Origin: DASWHF01 sp036393295
Lineage (GTDB): Bacteria; Pseudomonadota; Gammaproteobacteria; Acidiferrobacterales; UBA6901
NCBI GenBank assembly: GCA_036393295.1
Contig: DASWHF010000068.1
Span: forward strand, 1 to 61,713
Length of the DNA stretch: 61,713 nt
Direction: 5' to 3'
The notes under the pieces were generated by a model. The model was given only the letters and a program-made list of their open reading frames with translations. It searched no databases and was not told the origin of the DNA. Shown in pieces: positions 1 to 8,199 of the stretch. How positions within the stretch are numbered: the stretch's first letter is position 1; each line of letters begins with the position of its first letter. The translations under genes and the position numbers were made by a program.

Positions 1-455
1 TGCCGCGCCCGTTCGAGCAGCGCGCCGCGACCGGCCGCGTGGTCGAGGGGCACGGCGATCTGCGCCCCGAGCATGTCTGCCTGGAATCGCCGCCGCTGAT
101 CTTCGACCGTTTGGAGTTCAATCGCGAGCTGCGCATCGTGGACGCGCTGGAGGAGGTCGCCGGACTGGCCATGGAATGCGAGCGCCTGGGCGGCGCCGCG
201 GCGGGCGCGACCCTGCTGCGCGAGTATCTTGTCGAGAGTGGCGACGATCCGCCGCCGGCGGTGACGCAGTTCTACATGGCGCACCGCGCCGGCGTGCGCG
301 CGCGCCTGGCCATCCTGCACCTGCGCGAGCTGGCACCACCGGCCTGGCCGCGCTGGCAGCGCGTGGCGAACGCGTACCTGGAGCTGGCGGAGCGCTACGC
401 GCTCACGCTGCCGGTTCAGTTCTGTCCGAGCTCGACCAGCGAGCCGCCGGTGTGA
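1..455 (+). CDS. Aminoglycoside-phosphotransferase-like (COG2187-type) protein, C-terminal part
   Basis: The frame is open from base 3, so the gene begins outside the window and only about 150 C-terminal residues are visible. The sequence contains GHGDLRPEHVCL, the form of the kinase-like catalytic loop (HGDL..H) seen in the COG2187 aminoglycoside phosphotransferase-like family, followed by a helical C-terminal region. In that family an AAA/gluconate-kinase-like ATPase domain may follow or precede, but none is visible here. The substrate is unknown. The last 40 bases overlap the 3' end of the convergent PRPP synthetase gene. The family call rests on one motif and general fit. Confidence 0.6.
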   Translation, partial: PRPFEQRAATGRVVEGHGDLRPEHVCLESPPLIFDRLEFNRELRIVDALEEVAGLAMECERLGGAAAGATLLREYLVESGDDPPPAVTQFYMAHRAGVRARLAILHLRELAPPAWPRWQRVANAYLELAERYALTLPVQFCPSSTSEPPV

Positions 456-1405
456 AGCCGGTGGATCGCCGCGGCGATCCGCCCGGCGACCGACAGCACG
501 ACCAGTTTGCGCGCCACCAGCTCCGGCGGCAGCCGGAAGGGCGGCACCGTATCGGTGACGACCAGCCGGTCGAGCGCGGCATCGGCGACGACCTCGGCCG
601 CGCGCCCGACGAACAGGCCGTGGGTGGCGGCCGCCTGCACGCCGCGGGCGCCGGCCTCGCGGCAGGCGCGCGCGGCGTGCGCCAGCGTGCCGCCGGTGCT
701 GACGAGATCGTCGACGATCACCACCTCGCCGCCGTCGACCTCGCCGACCAGCCGGCCGCCGCGCAGCACGCCGCGGCCGCGCGCCTTCTCCAGGAAGGCG
801 CTGTCGGCCTCGCGGCCGAGCGCGCGGCCGAGTGCCGCGCGCAGGCGCTCGGCGCGCTTGACCCCGCCGATGTCCGGTGACACCACCACGACGCGCGCAT
901 CCTGCGGCAGGCTCGCGGCGAAGTGCGCGGCGATCAGCGGCGCCGCCTCGAGGTGCTCGGTGCGGCAGCGGAAGGCGTTCTGGAAGGCGGTGACATTGTG
1001 CACGTCGAGCGTCACGACGCGATCGACGCCAGCGGCCTCGATGAGCTGCGCGACATAGCGGCTGGTGAGCGGGTCGCGCGGCTGGGTGCGGGCGTCCTTG
1101 CGCGCGTAGGCCAGATACGGCAGCACTGCGGTCACGCACGCCGCCCCCGCGTCGCGCACCGCGCCGAGGAAGAACAACAGCCGCACGAGCTTGTCGTTCA
1201 CGCTTTGCCCCGGCTCGCCGTAGAGCGACTGCAGCACGTACACGTCGCGCCCGCGCACGCTCTCGAGCGGGCGCGCCTTGTGCTCGCCGTCCTCGAACTC
1301 GCGCTCCTCGTGGGCGCCGAGCGCCAGGCCGAGCGCGGCGGCGACGCGCGCGCCGAAGGCGTGTGTGGCGTTGAGGGCGAACACGGCCGGTGCGTGCTCG
1401 GGCAT
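416..1405 (-). CDS. prs: Ribose-phosphate pyrophosphokinase (PRPP synthetase), divergent type
   Basis: Expected to make 5-phosphoribosyl-1-pyrophosphate from ribose 5-phosphate and ATP in the cytoplasm. At 329 residues it has family length. The PRPP-binding loop is clear near residues 228-241 (VVIVDDLVSTGGTL), and YARKD near 100-104 is the usual flexible ATP-loop region. DVHN at about 134 replaces the usual DLH(A) motif, so this looks like a divergent paralogue rather than the housekeeping Prs. The ATG at 1405 is preceded by a GAGGA ribosome site. Its 3' end overlaps the convergent upstream gene by 40 bases. It lies downstream of the glycolate cluster, separated from the aminotransferase by a double-hairpin repeat. 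Confidence 0.85.
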   Translation of the reverse strand: MPEHAPAVFALNATHAFGARVAAALGLALGAHEEREFEDGEHKARPLESVRGRDVYVLQSLYGEPGQSVNDKLVRLLFFLGAVRDAGAACVTAVLPYLAYARKDARTQPRDPLTSRYVAQLIEAAGVDRVVTLDVHNVTAFQNAFRCRTEHLEAAPLIAAHFAASLPQDARVVVVSPDIGGVKRAERLRAALGRALGREADSAFLEKARGRGVLRGGRLVGEVDGGEVVIVDDLVSTGGTLAHAARACREAGARGVQAAATHGLFVGRAAEVVADAALDRLVVTDTVPPFRLPPELVARKLVVLSVAGRIAAAIHRLHTGGSLVELGQN

Positions 1406-1432
1406 GGCGGGTCCTCGACGGCATCGTTAAAA

Positions 1433-1510
1433 GATTGTAGACGGGGCTTCCAGCCCCGCCCGGCGCGGCACCTGCATGCCACCGGCGGGGCAAGATGCCC
1501 CGCCTGCAAT
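1433..1510. repeat. Double-hairpin intergenic repeat (GGCGGGGC family)
   Basis: Two arms face each other. The left arm has GGGGC-TTCCA-GCCCC and the right arm has GGGGC-AAGAT-GCCCC. Each arm is a hairpin and the arms are also inverted repeats of each other (ATTGTAGACGGGGC against ATTGCAGGCGGGGC). The same unit recurs at 29978-30080. It sits between the aminotransferase and PRPP synthetase genes. It resembles REP/BIME-type elements and may act as a terminator or mRNA stabiliser. Confidence 0.85.
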
Positions 1511-1527
1511 GTTATACCGGTCGGGCG

Positions 1528-2703
1528 TCAGGCCGTGACGCGGCGCGCGGCGTCGGTGGCGCCGCCGGCTACCGGCAGGTTCATGCGCTTGAAGGTCGCC
1601 TCGAGCGCCGCGAGGCACAGCAGCACGTTCTTGGCGTTGCTGCCCCAGCCCATGAGGCCGATGCGCAGGATCTTGCCGGCCAGGGCGCCGAGGCCGGCGC
1701 CGATCTCGAGGTTGTAGTCCTCGAGCAGCGCCTGGCGCAGCCGGGCGTCGTCGGCGCCGGCCGGCAGGCTGACCACATTGAGCTGCGGCAGCCGGTGCGA
1801 CTCCTTGACGATAAAGCGCATGCCCAGCGCCTCGATGCCGGCGCGCAGCGCCTGGTGATTGCGCGCGTGCCGCGCCCAGGCATTTTCCAGGCCCTCCTCC
1901 TGCAGCATGACCAGGGACTCGTGCAGGCCGTAGAGCGCATTGACCGGCGCGGTATGGTGGTAACTGCGCTTGGCGCCGCTGCCCCAATAACCCATGACCA
2001 GGTTGAGGTCCAGGAACCAGCTCGCGACCTTGGTCTTGCGCGCCTTGATCCGGTCGACGGCGCGCGCGCTGAAACTCACCGGCGCCAGGCCGGGCGCGGC
2101 GCCCAGGCATTTCTGCGTGCCCGAGTAGATTGCGTCGATGCCCCAGTCGTCAACGTTCAGCGGAATGCCGCCGAGCGAGGTCACGGCATCGACGATGGTC
2201 AGGCAATCGTATTGATGCGCGAGCTTCACCAGGGTCTCGGCGTCCGAACGCGCGCCGGTCGAAGTCTCGGCATGCACGAGGGCGACGATCCGGGCATCGC
2301 GGTTGGCCTTGAGCGCGGATTCGAGCTTGTCCGGGTCGACCGACTCGCCCCAGGCGTCCTCGACGACGACCGGCGTGCCGCCGAGGCGCTCGACGTTCTC
2401 CTTCATGCGGCCGCCGAACACGCCATTGACGCACACGATCACCTTGTCGCCCGGTTCGACCAGGTTGACGAAGCAGGTCTCCATGCCCGCCGAGCCCGGC
2501 GCCGATACCGGCAGGGTGAGCTCGTTGCGGGTCTGAAAGGCGTACCGCAGCAGGCCCTTCACCTCGTCCATCATGCCGACGAAGGCCGGGTCCAGGTGGC
2601 CAATGGTCGGCCGCGCCATGGCCGCGAGGATGCGCGGATGGACGTCCGAGGGGCCGGGACCCATCAGGGTGCGCACCGGCGGCTGAAAGGGCTTCACGGT
2701 CAT
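1528..2703 (-). CDS. Alanine/serine-glyoxylate aminotransferase (class V PLP enzyme)
   Basis: Predicted to transaminate glyoxylate to glycine using alanine or serine as amino donor. The 391-residue product has GPGPSD near residue 15, VDAVTS with the pyridine-binding Asp near 172, and SGTQK with the PLP lysine at about 198, the pattern of the AGXT group. The start at 2703 (MTVKPF...) was preferred over an in-frame ATG at 2778, because homologues begin at this point and the longer form would run into the glcF stop. It follows glcD-glcE-glcF on the same strand, so oxidation of glycolate and amination of the product are encoded together. The preferred amino donor cannot be read from sequence. Confidence 0.88.
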   Translation of the reverse strand: MTVKPFQPPVRTLMGPGPSDVHPRILAAMARPTIGHLDPAFVGMMDEVKGLLRYAFQTRNELTLPVSAPGSAGMETCFVNLVEPGDKVIVCVNGVFGGRMKENVERLGGTPVVVEDAWGESVDPDKLESALKANRDARIVALVHAETSTGARSDAETLVKLAHQYDCLTIVDAVTSLGGIPLNVDDWGIDAIYSGTQKCLGAAPGLAPVSFSARAVDRIKARKTKVASWFLDLNLVMGYWGSGAKRSYHHTAPVNALYGLHESLVMLQEEGLENAWARHARNHQALRAGIEALGMRFIVKESHRLPQLNVVSLPAGADDARLRQALLEDYNLEIGAGLGALAGKILRIGLMGWGSNAKNVLLCLAALEATFKRMNLPVAGGATDAARRVTA

Positions 2704-2774
2704 GGAAGTTCTCGCGAAAAAATTATGGGTTTGGAAGGCGAAGCGGCCAGTATAGGGGCGGGGGAACGGGTCGA

Positions 2775-3983
2775 TCAACCCGCGTCGAGCAGTTCAATCC
2801 AGTGCTGCACCGGCAGCTCGGACCCGGCCGCGAGATGGGTCAGGCAGCCGATGTTGGCGGTGGCGATGACCGCGGGCGCGCCGGCGCTGAGCGCCGCGAG
2901 TTTGAGGCGCCGCAGCTCGCGCGCCAACCGTCCCTGCAACAGGCTGTAAGTACCGGCCGAGCCGCAGCACAGGTGGGCGTCGGCCACCGGCGTGAGCGTG
3001 AAGCCGGCGCGCGTGAGAATGTCCTCCACCACGCCGCCCAGGCGCAGACCGTGCTGCAGGCTGCACGGCGAATGAAACGCAACGCGCGCCGGCGCAGCCG
3101 CGCGCAACGGCGCGAGGTCCGAATCTGCCAGCACCTCGCTCAGGTCGCGCGCCAGTTCGGCGACGCGGTGCGCCTTGCTGGCGTAGCCGGCGTCGGTCGC
3201 GAGCAGCCTGCCGTAATCCTTGACCTGAGTGCCGCAACCGCTGGCGGTGACCACGATCGCTTCCACGCCCTGCTCGATATGCGGCCACCAGGCGTCGATG
3301 TTGCGGCGCGCGAAATCGCGCGCCTCGGCGGGCGCCGCGAGATGCTGACTCAGCGCGCCGCAGCAGCCGCCGCCGCGCGCGCGGATCAAACTGATGCCGA
3401 GCCGGTCGAGCACGCGCGCCGCGGCGGCGTCGATGTTGGGTGCGATTGCCGGCTGCACGCAGCCGTCCAGCGCCAGCATGTGCCGGGCATGGCGCGCCGC
3501 CGGCCAGGGCGCGGCGCGCCGGCGCGGTGGCACCGCGCGCCCGGGCGCGCCGGGCAGCAGCGGCCGCAGCCATTGACCCAGCCGCAGCAGCGGCGTGAAG
3601 CGGCGCCGATGGGGGATCACCGCGCGCAGCGCCGAACGCAGTGCGCGCTCCGCCCACGGTCGCGTCACCTCGGCCTCGATCAGCTCGCGGCCGATATCGG
3701 CGAGCCGCGCATAGCGCACGCCGGACGGGCAAGTGGTTTCGCAGGCGCGGCAGGTGAGGCAGCGGTCGAGATGGCCTTGGGTCTTGCGCGTGACCGCCCG
3801 GCCTTCGAGCATCTGCTTGATCAGATAGATGCGCCCGCGCGGCCCGTCGAGCTCGTCGCCGAGCAGCTGGTAGGTCGGGCAGGTGGCGTTGCAGAAGCCG
3901 CAGTGCACGCAGCTGCGGAGTATTGCCTCGGCTTCGCGACCGGGGTCGGTGGAGAGCGCCGCCGGGGTGAGGTTGGTTTGCAT
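2775..3983 (-). CDS. glcF: Glycolate oxidase iron-sulfur subunit GlcF
   Basis: Iron-sulfur subunit of the membrane-associated glycolate dehydrogenase, passing electrons from GlcD flavin to the quinone pool. The 402-residue protein has two 4Fe-4S clusters: Cys 25/28/31/35 (CVHCGFCNATC) and Cys 75/78/81/85 (CLTCRACETTC). Two CCG-type domains follow (GGGCCG and HLCCGSAGTY). The ATG at 3983 (MQTNLT...) is chosen. A longer in-frame form from 4031 would translate through the heptamer repeat upstream and is unlikely. It lies between glcE and the aminotransferase, all in the same direction. Confidence 0.92.
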   Translation of the reverse strand: MQTNLTPAALSTDPGREAEAILRSCVHCGFCNATCPTYQLLGDELDGPRGRIYLIKQMLEGRAVTRKTQGHLDRCLTCRACETTCPSGVRYARLADIGRELIEAEVTRPWAERALRSALRAVIPHRRRFTPLLRLGQWLRPLLPGAPGRAVPPRRRAAPWPAARHARHMLALDGCVQPAIAPNIDAAAARVLDRLGISLIRARGGGCCGALSQHLAAPAEARDFARRNIDAWWPHIEQGVEAIVVTASGCGTQVKDYGRLLATDAGYASKAHRVAELARDLSEVLADSDLAPLRAAAPARVAFHSPCSLQHGLRLGGVVEDILTRAGFTLTPVADAHLCCGSAGTYSLLQGRLARELRRLKLAALSAGAPAVIATANIGCLTHLAAGSELPVQHWIELLDAG

Positions 3984-3991
3984 TGTAAGAT

Positions 3992-4101
3992 CAGTGGCAA
4001 GCGGCAAGTGGCAAGTGGCAAGGGAACACAATCCTGTTCAATCTGGTATCGGAACTCATATCGATCTCCTGAATCCATTACTTGCTACTTGCTACTTGCT
4101 C
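3992..4101. repeat. Inverted arms of heptamer tandem repeats
   Basis: The left arm (3992-4023) is a run of AAGTGGC/AAGCGGC units. The right arm (4078-4101) is the complement type, units of ACTTGCT. About 55 bases of unrelated sequence separate them. The right arm abuts the glcE stop codon (TTA at 4102-4104 on the plus strand). Related arrays occur at 5177-5334 and 53951-54046. Folding the arms together would give a long imperfect stem between glcE and glcF. Confidence 0.9.
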
Positions 4102-5169
4102 TTAGATGTCACTATACATCTTTCCGCGATTCAAAATCCCCGCCGGGTCGAAGGCCTGCTTGAGGTTCCGGTGCCAGCGCTGGACGGCGTCGGACAGCGG
4201 CGCGAACACTTCGCCGCGCCGGTCGCCGCCGCGGAACAGGGTCGCATGGCCGCCCGCCGCGGCGGCGGCGCGGCGGATCGCGTCGTCCGGGGCGTCGCTG
4301 CGCAGCCAGCGCTGCGCGCCGCCCCAGTCGATCAGCCAGGCGCCCGGCAGGTCCAGCGGCGGGGTCGCCGGCGGCAGCGACAGGCGCCACAGCGGCGCGT
4401 CGCCGGCGAAGAACGGCTGGGCGTGCTCGCGCAGCGCACCCCAGTAGTCCGCGCCGTTGTCCAGCGGCTCACCGCCGAGCCGGGCATGCGCCGCGCGCAC
4501 CGCGCTGGGGGCGCCGGACAGGCGCACGACCAGTCGTTCGCCGTCGTGGCAGCAGGCCGACAGCGGCAGCGGCGTCGCGGCCCAGGCGTTCATCGCGGCG
4601 ATCGCCGGTTCGGCCGGCAGCGCCAGCGCCAGCGTCAGCTCCTGTTCCGGACGCGGCAGCAGCTTGAGCGAGACGTCGAGCAGCACGCCGAGCGTGCCGA
4701 GCGCGCCGGTCATCAGCCGCGACACATCGTAGCCGGCGACGTTCTTCATCACCTCGCCGCCGAAGCGCAGGTGCTCGCCGCGGCCATTGACCAGCGTCAC
4801 GCCCAGCACGTAGTCGCGCACGCTGCCGGCATGGGGACGACGCGGGCCCGACAGCCCGCAGGCCACGCAGCCGCCCAGGGTGGCGCCGGCGCCGAAGTGC
4901 GGCGGCTCGAAGGGCAGCATCTGCCCGGCCTGCGCGAGCGCCGCCTCGATCTCGTTGAGCGGTGTGCCGGCGCGCGCGCTGAGCACCAGCTCCGACGGCG
5001 CGTAATGGACGATCCCGCGATGGCCCGCGACCGCCAGCGGCTCGCCCTCGACGCGGCGTCCGTAGAAGGCCTTGCTGCCGCCGCCGTATATTACGAGCGG
5101 CGTTTTCCGCTCCGCCGCGTCGCGAACGGTGGCGCAGAGGGCGTCGGAGAGATCGTTGGAAATCGTCAT
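4102..5169 (-). CDS. glcE: Glycolate oxidase FAD-binding subunit GlcE
   Basis: FAD-binding subunit of glycolate dehydrogenase, required with GlcD and GlcF for glycolate oxidation to glyoxylate. The 355-residue length is normal for GlcE. An N-terminal FAD_binding_4 fold is visible: PLVIYGGGSKAFYG near residue 24, GAGATLGGCVACGLSGPRR near 93-111 and EVMKNVAGYDVSRL near 139. The C-terminus ends in FDPAGILNRGKMY, the conserved close of this family. It lies between glcD and glcF and is separated from both by heptamer-repeat islands, so co-transcription is likely but not certain. Confidence 0.93.
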   Translation of the reverse strand: MTISNDLSDALCATVRDAAERKTPLVIYGGGSKAFYGRRVEGEPLAVAGHRGIVHYAPSELVLSARAGTPLNEIEAALAQAGQMLPFEPPHFGAGATLGGCVACGLSGPRRPHAGSVRDYVLGVTLVNGRGEHLRFGGEVMKNVAGYDVSRLMTGALGTLGVLLDVSLKLLPRPEQELTLALALPAEPAIAAMNAWAATPLPLSACCHDGERLVVRLSGAPSAVRAAHARLGGEPLDNGADYWGALREHAQPFFAGDAPLWRLSLPPATPPLDLPGAWLIDWGGAQRWLRSDAPDDAIRRAAAAAGGHATLFRGGDRRGEVFAPLSDAVQRWHRNLKQAFDPAGILNRGKMYSDI

Positions 5170-5176
5170 ATAAATT

Positions 5177-5334
5177 CAGTAGCAAGTAGCAAGTGGTAAG
5201 TGGCAAGTAAACCCATCGAGGTGCAGGTGTGGGAGCAGCTAGCCTTTAGTGGCAGGTTCGGGTTTTGAGATCCGGTCATCGGTTCCGGTTCGCGAGCTGT
5301 TCCTTGCTACTTGCCACTTGCTACTTGCCACTGA
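5177..5334. repeat. Inverted arms of heptamer tandem repeats
   Basis: The left arm (5177-5209) has units AGTAGCA/AGTGGCA and the right arm (5302-5334) has TTGCTAC/TTGCCAC. It is the same family as at 3992-4101 and 53951-54046. The right arm ends four bases before the glcD stop codon (5338-5340). The central 90 bases show no gene. Confidence 0.9.
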
Positions 5335-5337
5335 GCG

Positions 5338-6828
5338 TTAAAATCTTTCCAGATCCGGAAACGGCAGATTGCCGCCGTGCACATGCATCGCCCCCAATTC
5401 CGCGCAACGATGCAGGGTCGGCACCGCCTTGCCGGGATTGAGCAGGCCGCGCGGATCGAAGGCATGCTTGATCGCATGGAATTGCGCGAGCTCCGCCGTC
5501 GCGAACTGCACGCACATCTGGTCGATCTTCTCCATCCCGACGCCGTGCTCGCCGGTGATGGTGCCGCCGACCGCGACGCACAGCTCGAGGATCCGGCCGC
5601 CGAATTCCTCGGCGCGTTTCAGCTCGCCGGGCCGGTTGGCGTCGTACAGGATCAGCGGATGCAGGTTGCCGTCGCCGGCGTGAAACACGTTGGCCACCGC
5701 CAGGCCGTAGTCCGCGGACAGCGCGGTGATACGTTCCAGCACCTCGGCGAGCCGCGCGCGCGGGATGGTGCCGTCCATGCAGTAGTAATCGGGAGCGAGC
5801 CGGCCGACCGCCGGAAACGCCGCCTTGCGCCCGGCCCAGAAGCGCGCGCGCTCCGCTTCGTCACGGGCCGTGCGTACCGCGCTCGCGCCGTGGCGGCGCA
5901 GCAGCTCGCGCACGCGCAGTATCTGCTCCGAGACCTCCTCGTTGACGCCGTCCAGCTCGCACAACAGGATCGCCGCGGCGTCGACCGGGTAACCGGCCTG
6001 CGCGTAGTCCTCGGCGGCGCGGATCGCGAGATTGTCCATCAGCTCGAGCCCGGCGGGCACGATGCCGGCGCCGATGATGCCGGCGACTGCCGCGCCGGCG
6101 GCCGTTACCGAATCGAAGGCGGCCAGCACCACCTGGGCGCGCTCCGGCCGGGGCAGCAGCTTCACCGTGACCTCGACGATCACCGCCAGCATGCCCTCCG
6201 AGCCGGTCAGCAGCGCGAGCAGATCGTAGCCGGGGCCGTCCAGGGCCTGGCCGCCGACGCGGGCCCGCTCGCCGTCCACCGTCAGCAGCTCGAGCCCGAG
6301 GATGTTGTGCACGGTCAGGCCGTATTTCAGGCAGTGCACGCCGCCGGCGTTCTCAGCGACGTTGCCGCCGATCGAGCAGGCGATCTGGGAGGAGGGGTCC
6401 GGGGCGTAGTAGAGCCCGTGCGGTGCCACCGCCTGGGAGATGGCCAGGTTGCGCACCCCCGGCTCGACGCGCGCCGTGCGGTTCACCGGGTCGATCGCGA
6501 GGATGCGATTGAGGCGCGTGAGCGACAACAGCACGCCGGCGGCGTGCGGCAGCGCGCCGCCCGACAGCCCGGTGCCGGCGCCGCGCGTGACCACCGGCAC
6601 GCCGAGCGCATGACAGGTGCGCAGCACCGCCTGCGCCTCGGCGACGCTGGCCGGGAGCGCGACCGCGAGCGGCGTCCGGCGATAGGCCGACAGCCCGTCG
6701 CACTCGTAGGGCCGCAGGTCCTCGTCGTCGGTCAGTAGCGCGCCGGCCGGCAGCACGTGCGAAAGCGTCGCAATCAGCGCGGCGCGATCGGCAGCCGGCG
6801 GCGGCGTGTCGAGGCTCACCGTGGACAT
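5338..6828 (-). CDS. glcD: Glycolate oxidase subunit GlcD (FAD-linked)
   Basis: Catalytic flavoprotein subunit that oxidises glycolate, the product of phosphoglycolate phosphatase. The 496-residue product has the FAD_binding_4 signature VVTRGAGTGLSGGALP near residue 73, GGNVAENAGGVHCLKYG near 148-164, and the FAD-oxidase C domain with VFHAGDGNLHP and TGEHGVGMEK, both hallmarks of GlcD/lactate dehydrogenase-like enzymes. The start at 6828 (MSTVSLDT) gives family length; an upstream ATG at 6897 only adds a poorly conserved leader. It is the first gene of the glcD-glcE-glcF-aminotransferase series. Confidence 0.94.
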   Translation of the reverse strand: MSTVSLDTPPPAADRAALIATLSHVLPAGALLTDDEDLRPYECDGLSAYRRTPLAVALPASVAEAQAVLRTCHALGVPVVTRGAGTGLSGGALPHAAGVLLSLTRLNRILAIDPVNRTARVEPGVRNLAISQAVAPHGLYYAPDPSSQIACSIGGNVAENAGGVHCLKYGLTVHNILGLELLTVDGERARVGGQALDGPGYDLLALLTGSEGMLAVIVEVTVKLLPRPERAQVVLAAFDSVTAAGAAVAGIIGAGIVPAGLELMDNLAIRAAEDYAQAGYPVDAAAILLCELDGVNEEVSEQILRVRELLRRHGASAVRTARDEAERARFWAGRKAAFPAVGRLAPDYYCMDGTIPRARLAEVLERITALSADYGLAVANVFHAGDGNLHPLILYDANRPGELKRAEEFGGRILELCVAVGGTITGEHGVGMEKIDQMCVQFATAELAQFHAIKHAFDPRGLLNPGKAVPTLHRCAELGAMHVHGGNLPFPDLERF

Positions 6829-7031
6829 GACATTTGCCTGGAATCGGTCATCGGGGTAAGTAGACCACGAGCGTCCGTGCCGGCCAAGCGCGGTCAACGC
6901 GGCTTTCGTTTCGGCGCGTCCTGCGTTAGCGTTGGCCCGGTGAAAGCCCTGGATCGCGCGTGTCTTTGGTCGGCCGCCGGACTCGCTTCGGTTCGCGACC
7001 GCCGTGCGGGCGCGCGCGGCGCGCGGCGCGC

Positions 7032-7691
7032 ATGAGGTTGCGGCGGCCGCGTTCCTGGCCGGCCAGCGCCCGCGACGCGATCGCGCTCCAGCAGCGCCTG
7101 CGCGACCGCGTCGAGTCGCGCGACCGGATCGGGCGCGTGCGGCATGTCGCCGGCCTGGACGTGGGGTTCGAGGACGACGGCCGGACGGTGCGTGCCGCGG
7201 TGGCGGTGTTGAGCTTTCCCGACCTCGCGCCGGTCGATCAGGCGATCGCGCGCCGGCCGGTCGAATTTCCCTATGTGCCCGGGCTGTTGTCGTTTCGCGA
7301 GATCCCGGCGCTATTGGACGCTCTCGCCGGATTGCGCCAGCGCCCCGACCTGATCCTGTGCGACGGCCAGGGCCTCGCCCATCCGCGCCGCTTCGGGCTG
7401 GCCTGCCATCTCGGCGTGCTGCTCGATGTGGCGTCGATCGGCGTGGCCAAGTCGATCCTGGTCGGCGTTCACGAACCCGTGCCGCGCCGGCGCGGTGCCT
7501 GGCGGCCGCTCGTCGATCGCGGCGAGACCGTCGGTGCGGCGCTGCGTACGCGCGCCGGCGTCAAGCCGGTGTACGTGTCGATCGGACATCGCCTGAGCCT
7601 CGCCAGCGCGATCGACTACGTGCTGGCCTGCGCGCCCCGTTACCGCCTGCCGGAGACGACGCGCGCCGCGCACCGGCTCGCGTCCGGCTGA
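7032..7691 (+). CDS. nfi: Endonuclease V (deoxyinosine 3'-endonuclease)
   Basis: DNA repair enzyme cleaving near deoxyinosine and other deaminated bases. The 219-residue protein carries the family motifs: VAGLDVGF near residue 38 with the first catalytic Asp, PYVPGLLSFRE near 78-88 with the catalytic Glu, and CDGQGLAHPRRFGLA near 110 with the second Asp. GVAKS(I)LVG follows. The normal SHLG tetrapeptide is CHLG here. The ATG at 7032 matches homologue starts. It stands alone between glcD (divergent) and a convergent cupredoxin gene. Confidence 0.93.
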   Translation: MRLRRPRSWPASARDAIALQQRLRDRVESRDRIGRVRHVAGLDVGFEDDGRTVRAAVAVLSFPDLAPVDQAIARRPVEFPYVPGLLSFREIPALLDALAGLRQRPDLILCDGQGLAHPRRFGLACHLGVLLDVASIGVAKSILVGVHEPVPRRRGAWRPLVDRGETVGAALRTRAGVKPVYVSIGHRLSLASAIDYVLACAPRYRLPETTRAAHRLASG

Positions 7692-7701
7692 CGGGGTGCC
7701 G

Positions 7702-8076
7702 CTACTCGACGATCAGCGTGCCGTGCATGCCCTTTTCCTTGTGGCTCTTGAAGAACAGCAGTTTCTTGTCGCAGTGCATCTCGTAGCGCCCGGGCTTGGT
7801 CGGGGTGAAGGTCGCGCTGCCGCTCTTGCCGCCGGACAGGTCGAGGTTGACGTCGATGCCCGCCTCGGGCGCCTGGATGATGAGGTTGTGCGGCACCATG
7901 CCGGCGGCATTGGTGACCTTGAGCGTCACCGGCTCGCCGGTCTTGACGGTGATGGTTTCCGGTGTGATCGAATAGCTGTCGAGCTTGACGTCGATGACGC
8001 GCGGCCCGGCGGCCGGCGCCAGCGCGGGAACGGACAGCGTGGCGGCGAGCAGCAGGGTGGGCAGGGTGGTGCGCAT
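7702..8076 (-). CDS. Periplasmic cupredoxin-domain protein
   Basis: Small exported copper protein of 124 residues with a signal peptide (about residues 1-23, cleavage near APA-AG). The cupredoxin type 1 ligands are visible: His63 (VPHN), Cys102 (HCDKK), His112 and Met117 (SHKEKGMHG). This CxxxxLLFFKSHKEKGM pattern is typical of plastocyanin-like electron carriers in proteobacteria. An AAGGAGA ribosome site lies just upstream of the ATG at 8076. The redox partner is unknown. It diverges from the CbiM-like gene. The shared 123-bp gap holds no other gene. Confidence 0.88.
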   Translation of the reverse strand: MRTTLPTLLLAATLSVPALAPAAGPRVIDVKLDSYSITPETITVKTGEPVTLKVTNAAGMVPHNLIIQAPEAGIDVNLDLSGGKSGSATFTPTKPGRYEMHCDKKLLFFKSHKEKGMHGTLIVE

Positions 8077-8199
8077 GGCGTTCTCCTTGGGATGGTTCGT
8101 TGATCGGTCGGGACCGCGGTCATCCGGCCGGTGTCGGAATACGCTAGCATACCGGGCGTGCCTCGGGCAAAATCGCCGTCCCGTGTCGATGCGCCCGCC

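Noticed and set aside
3992..5334. CRISPR-like array
   Set aside because: Units are only seven bases without unique spacers, and arms are inverted rather than all direct.
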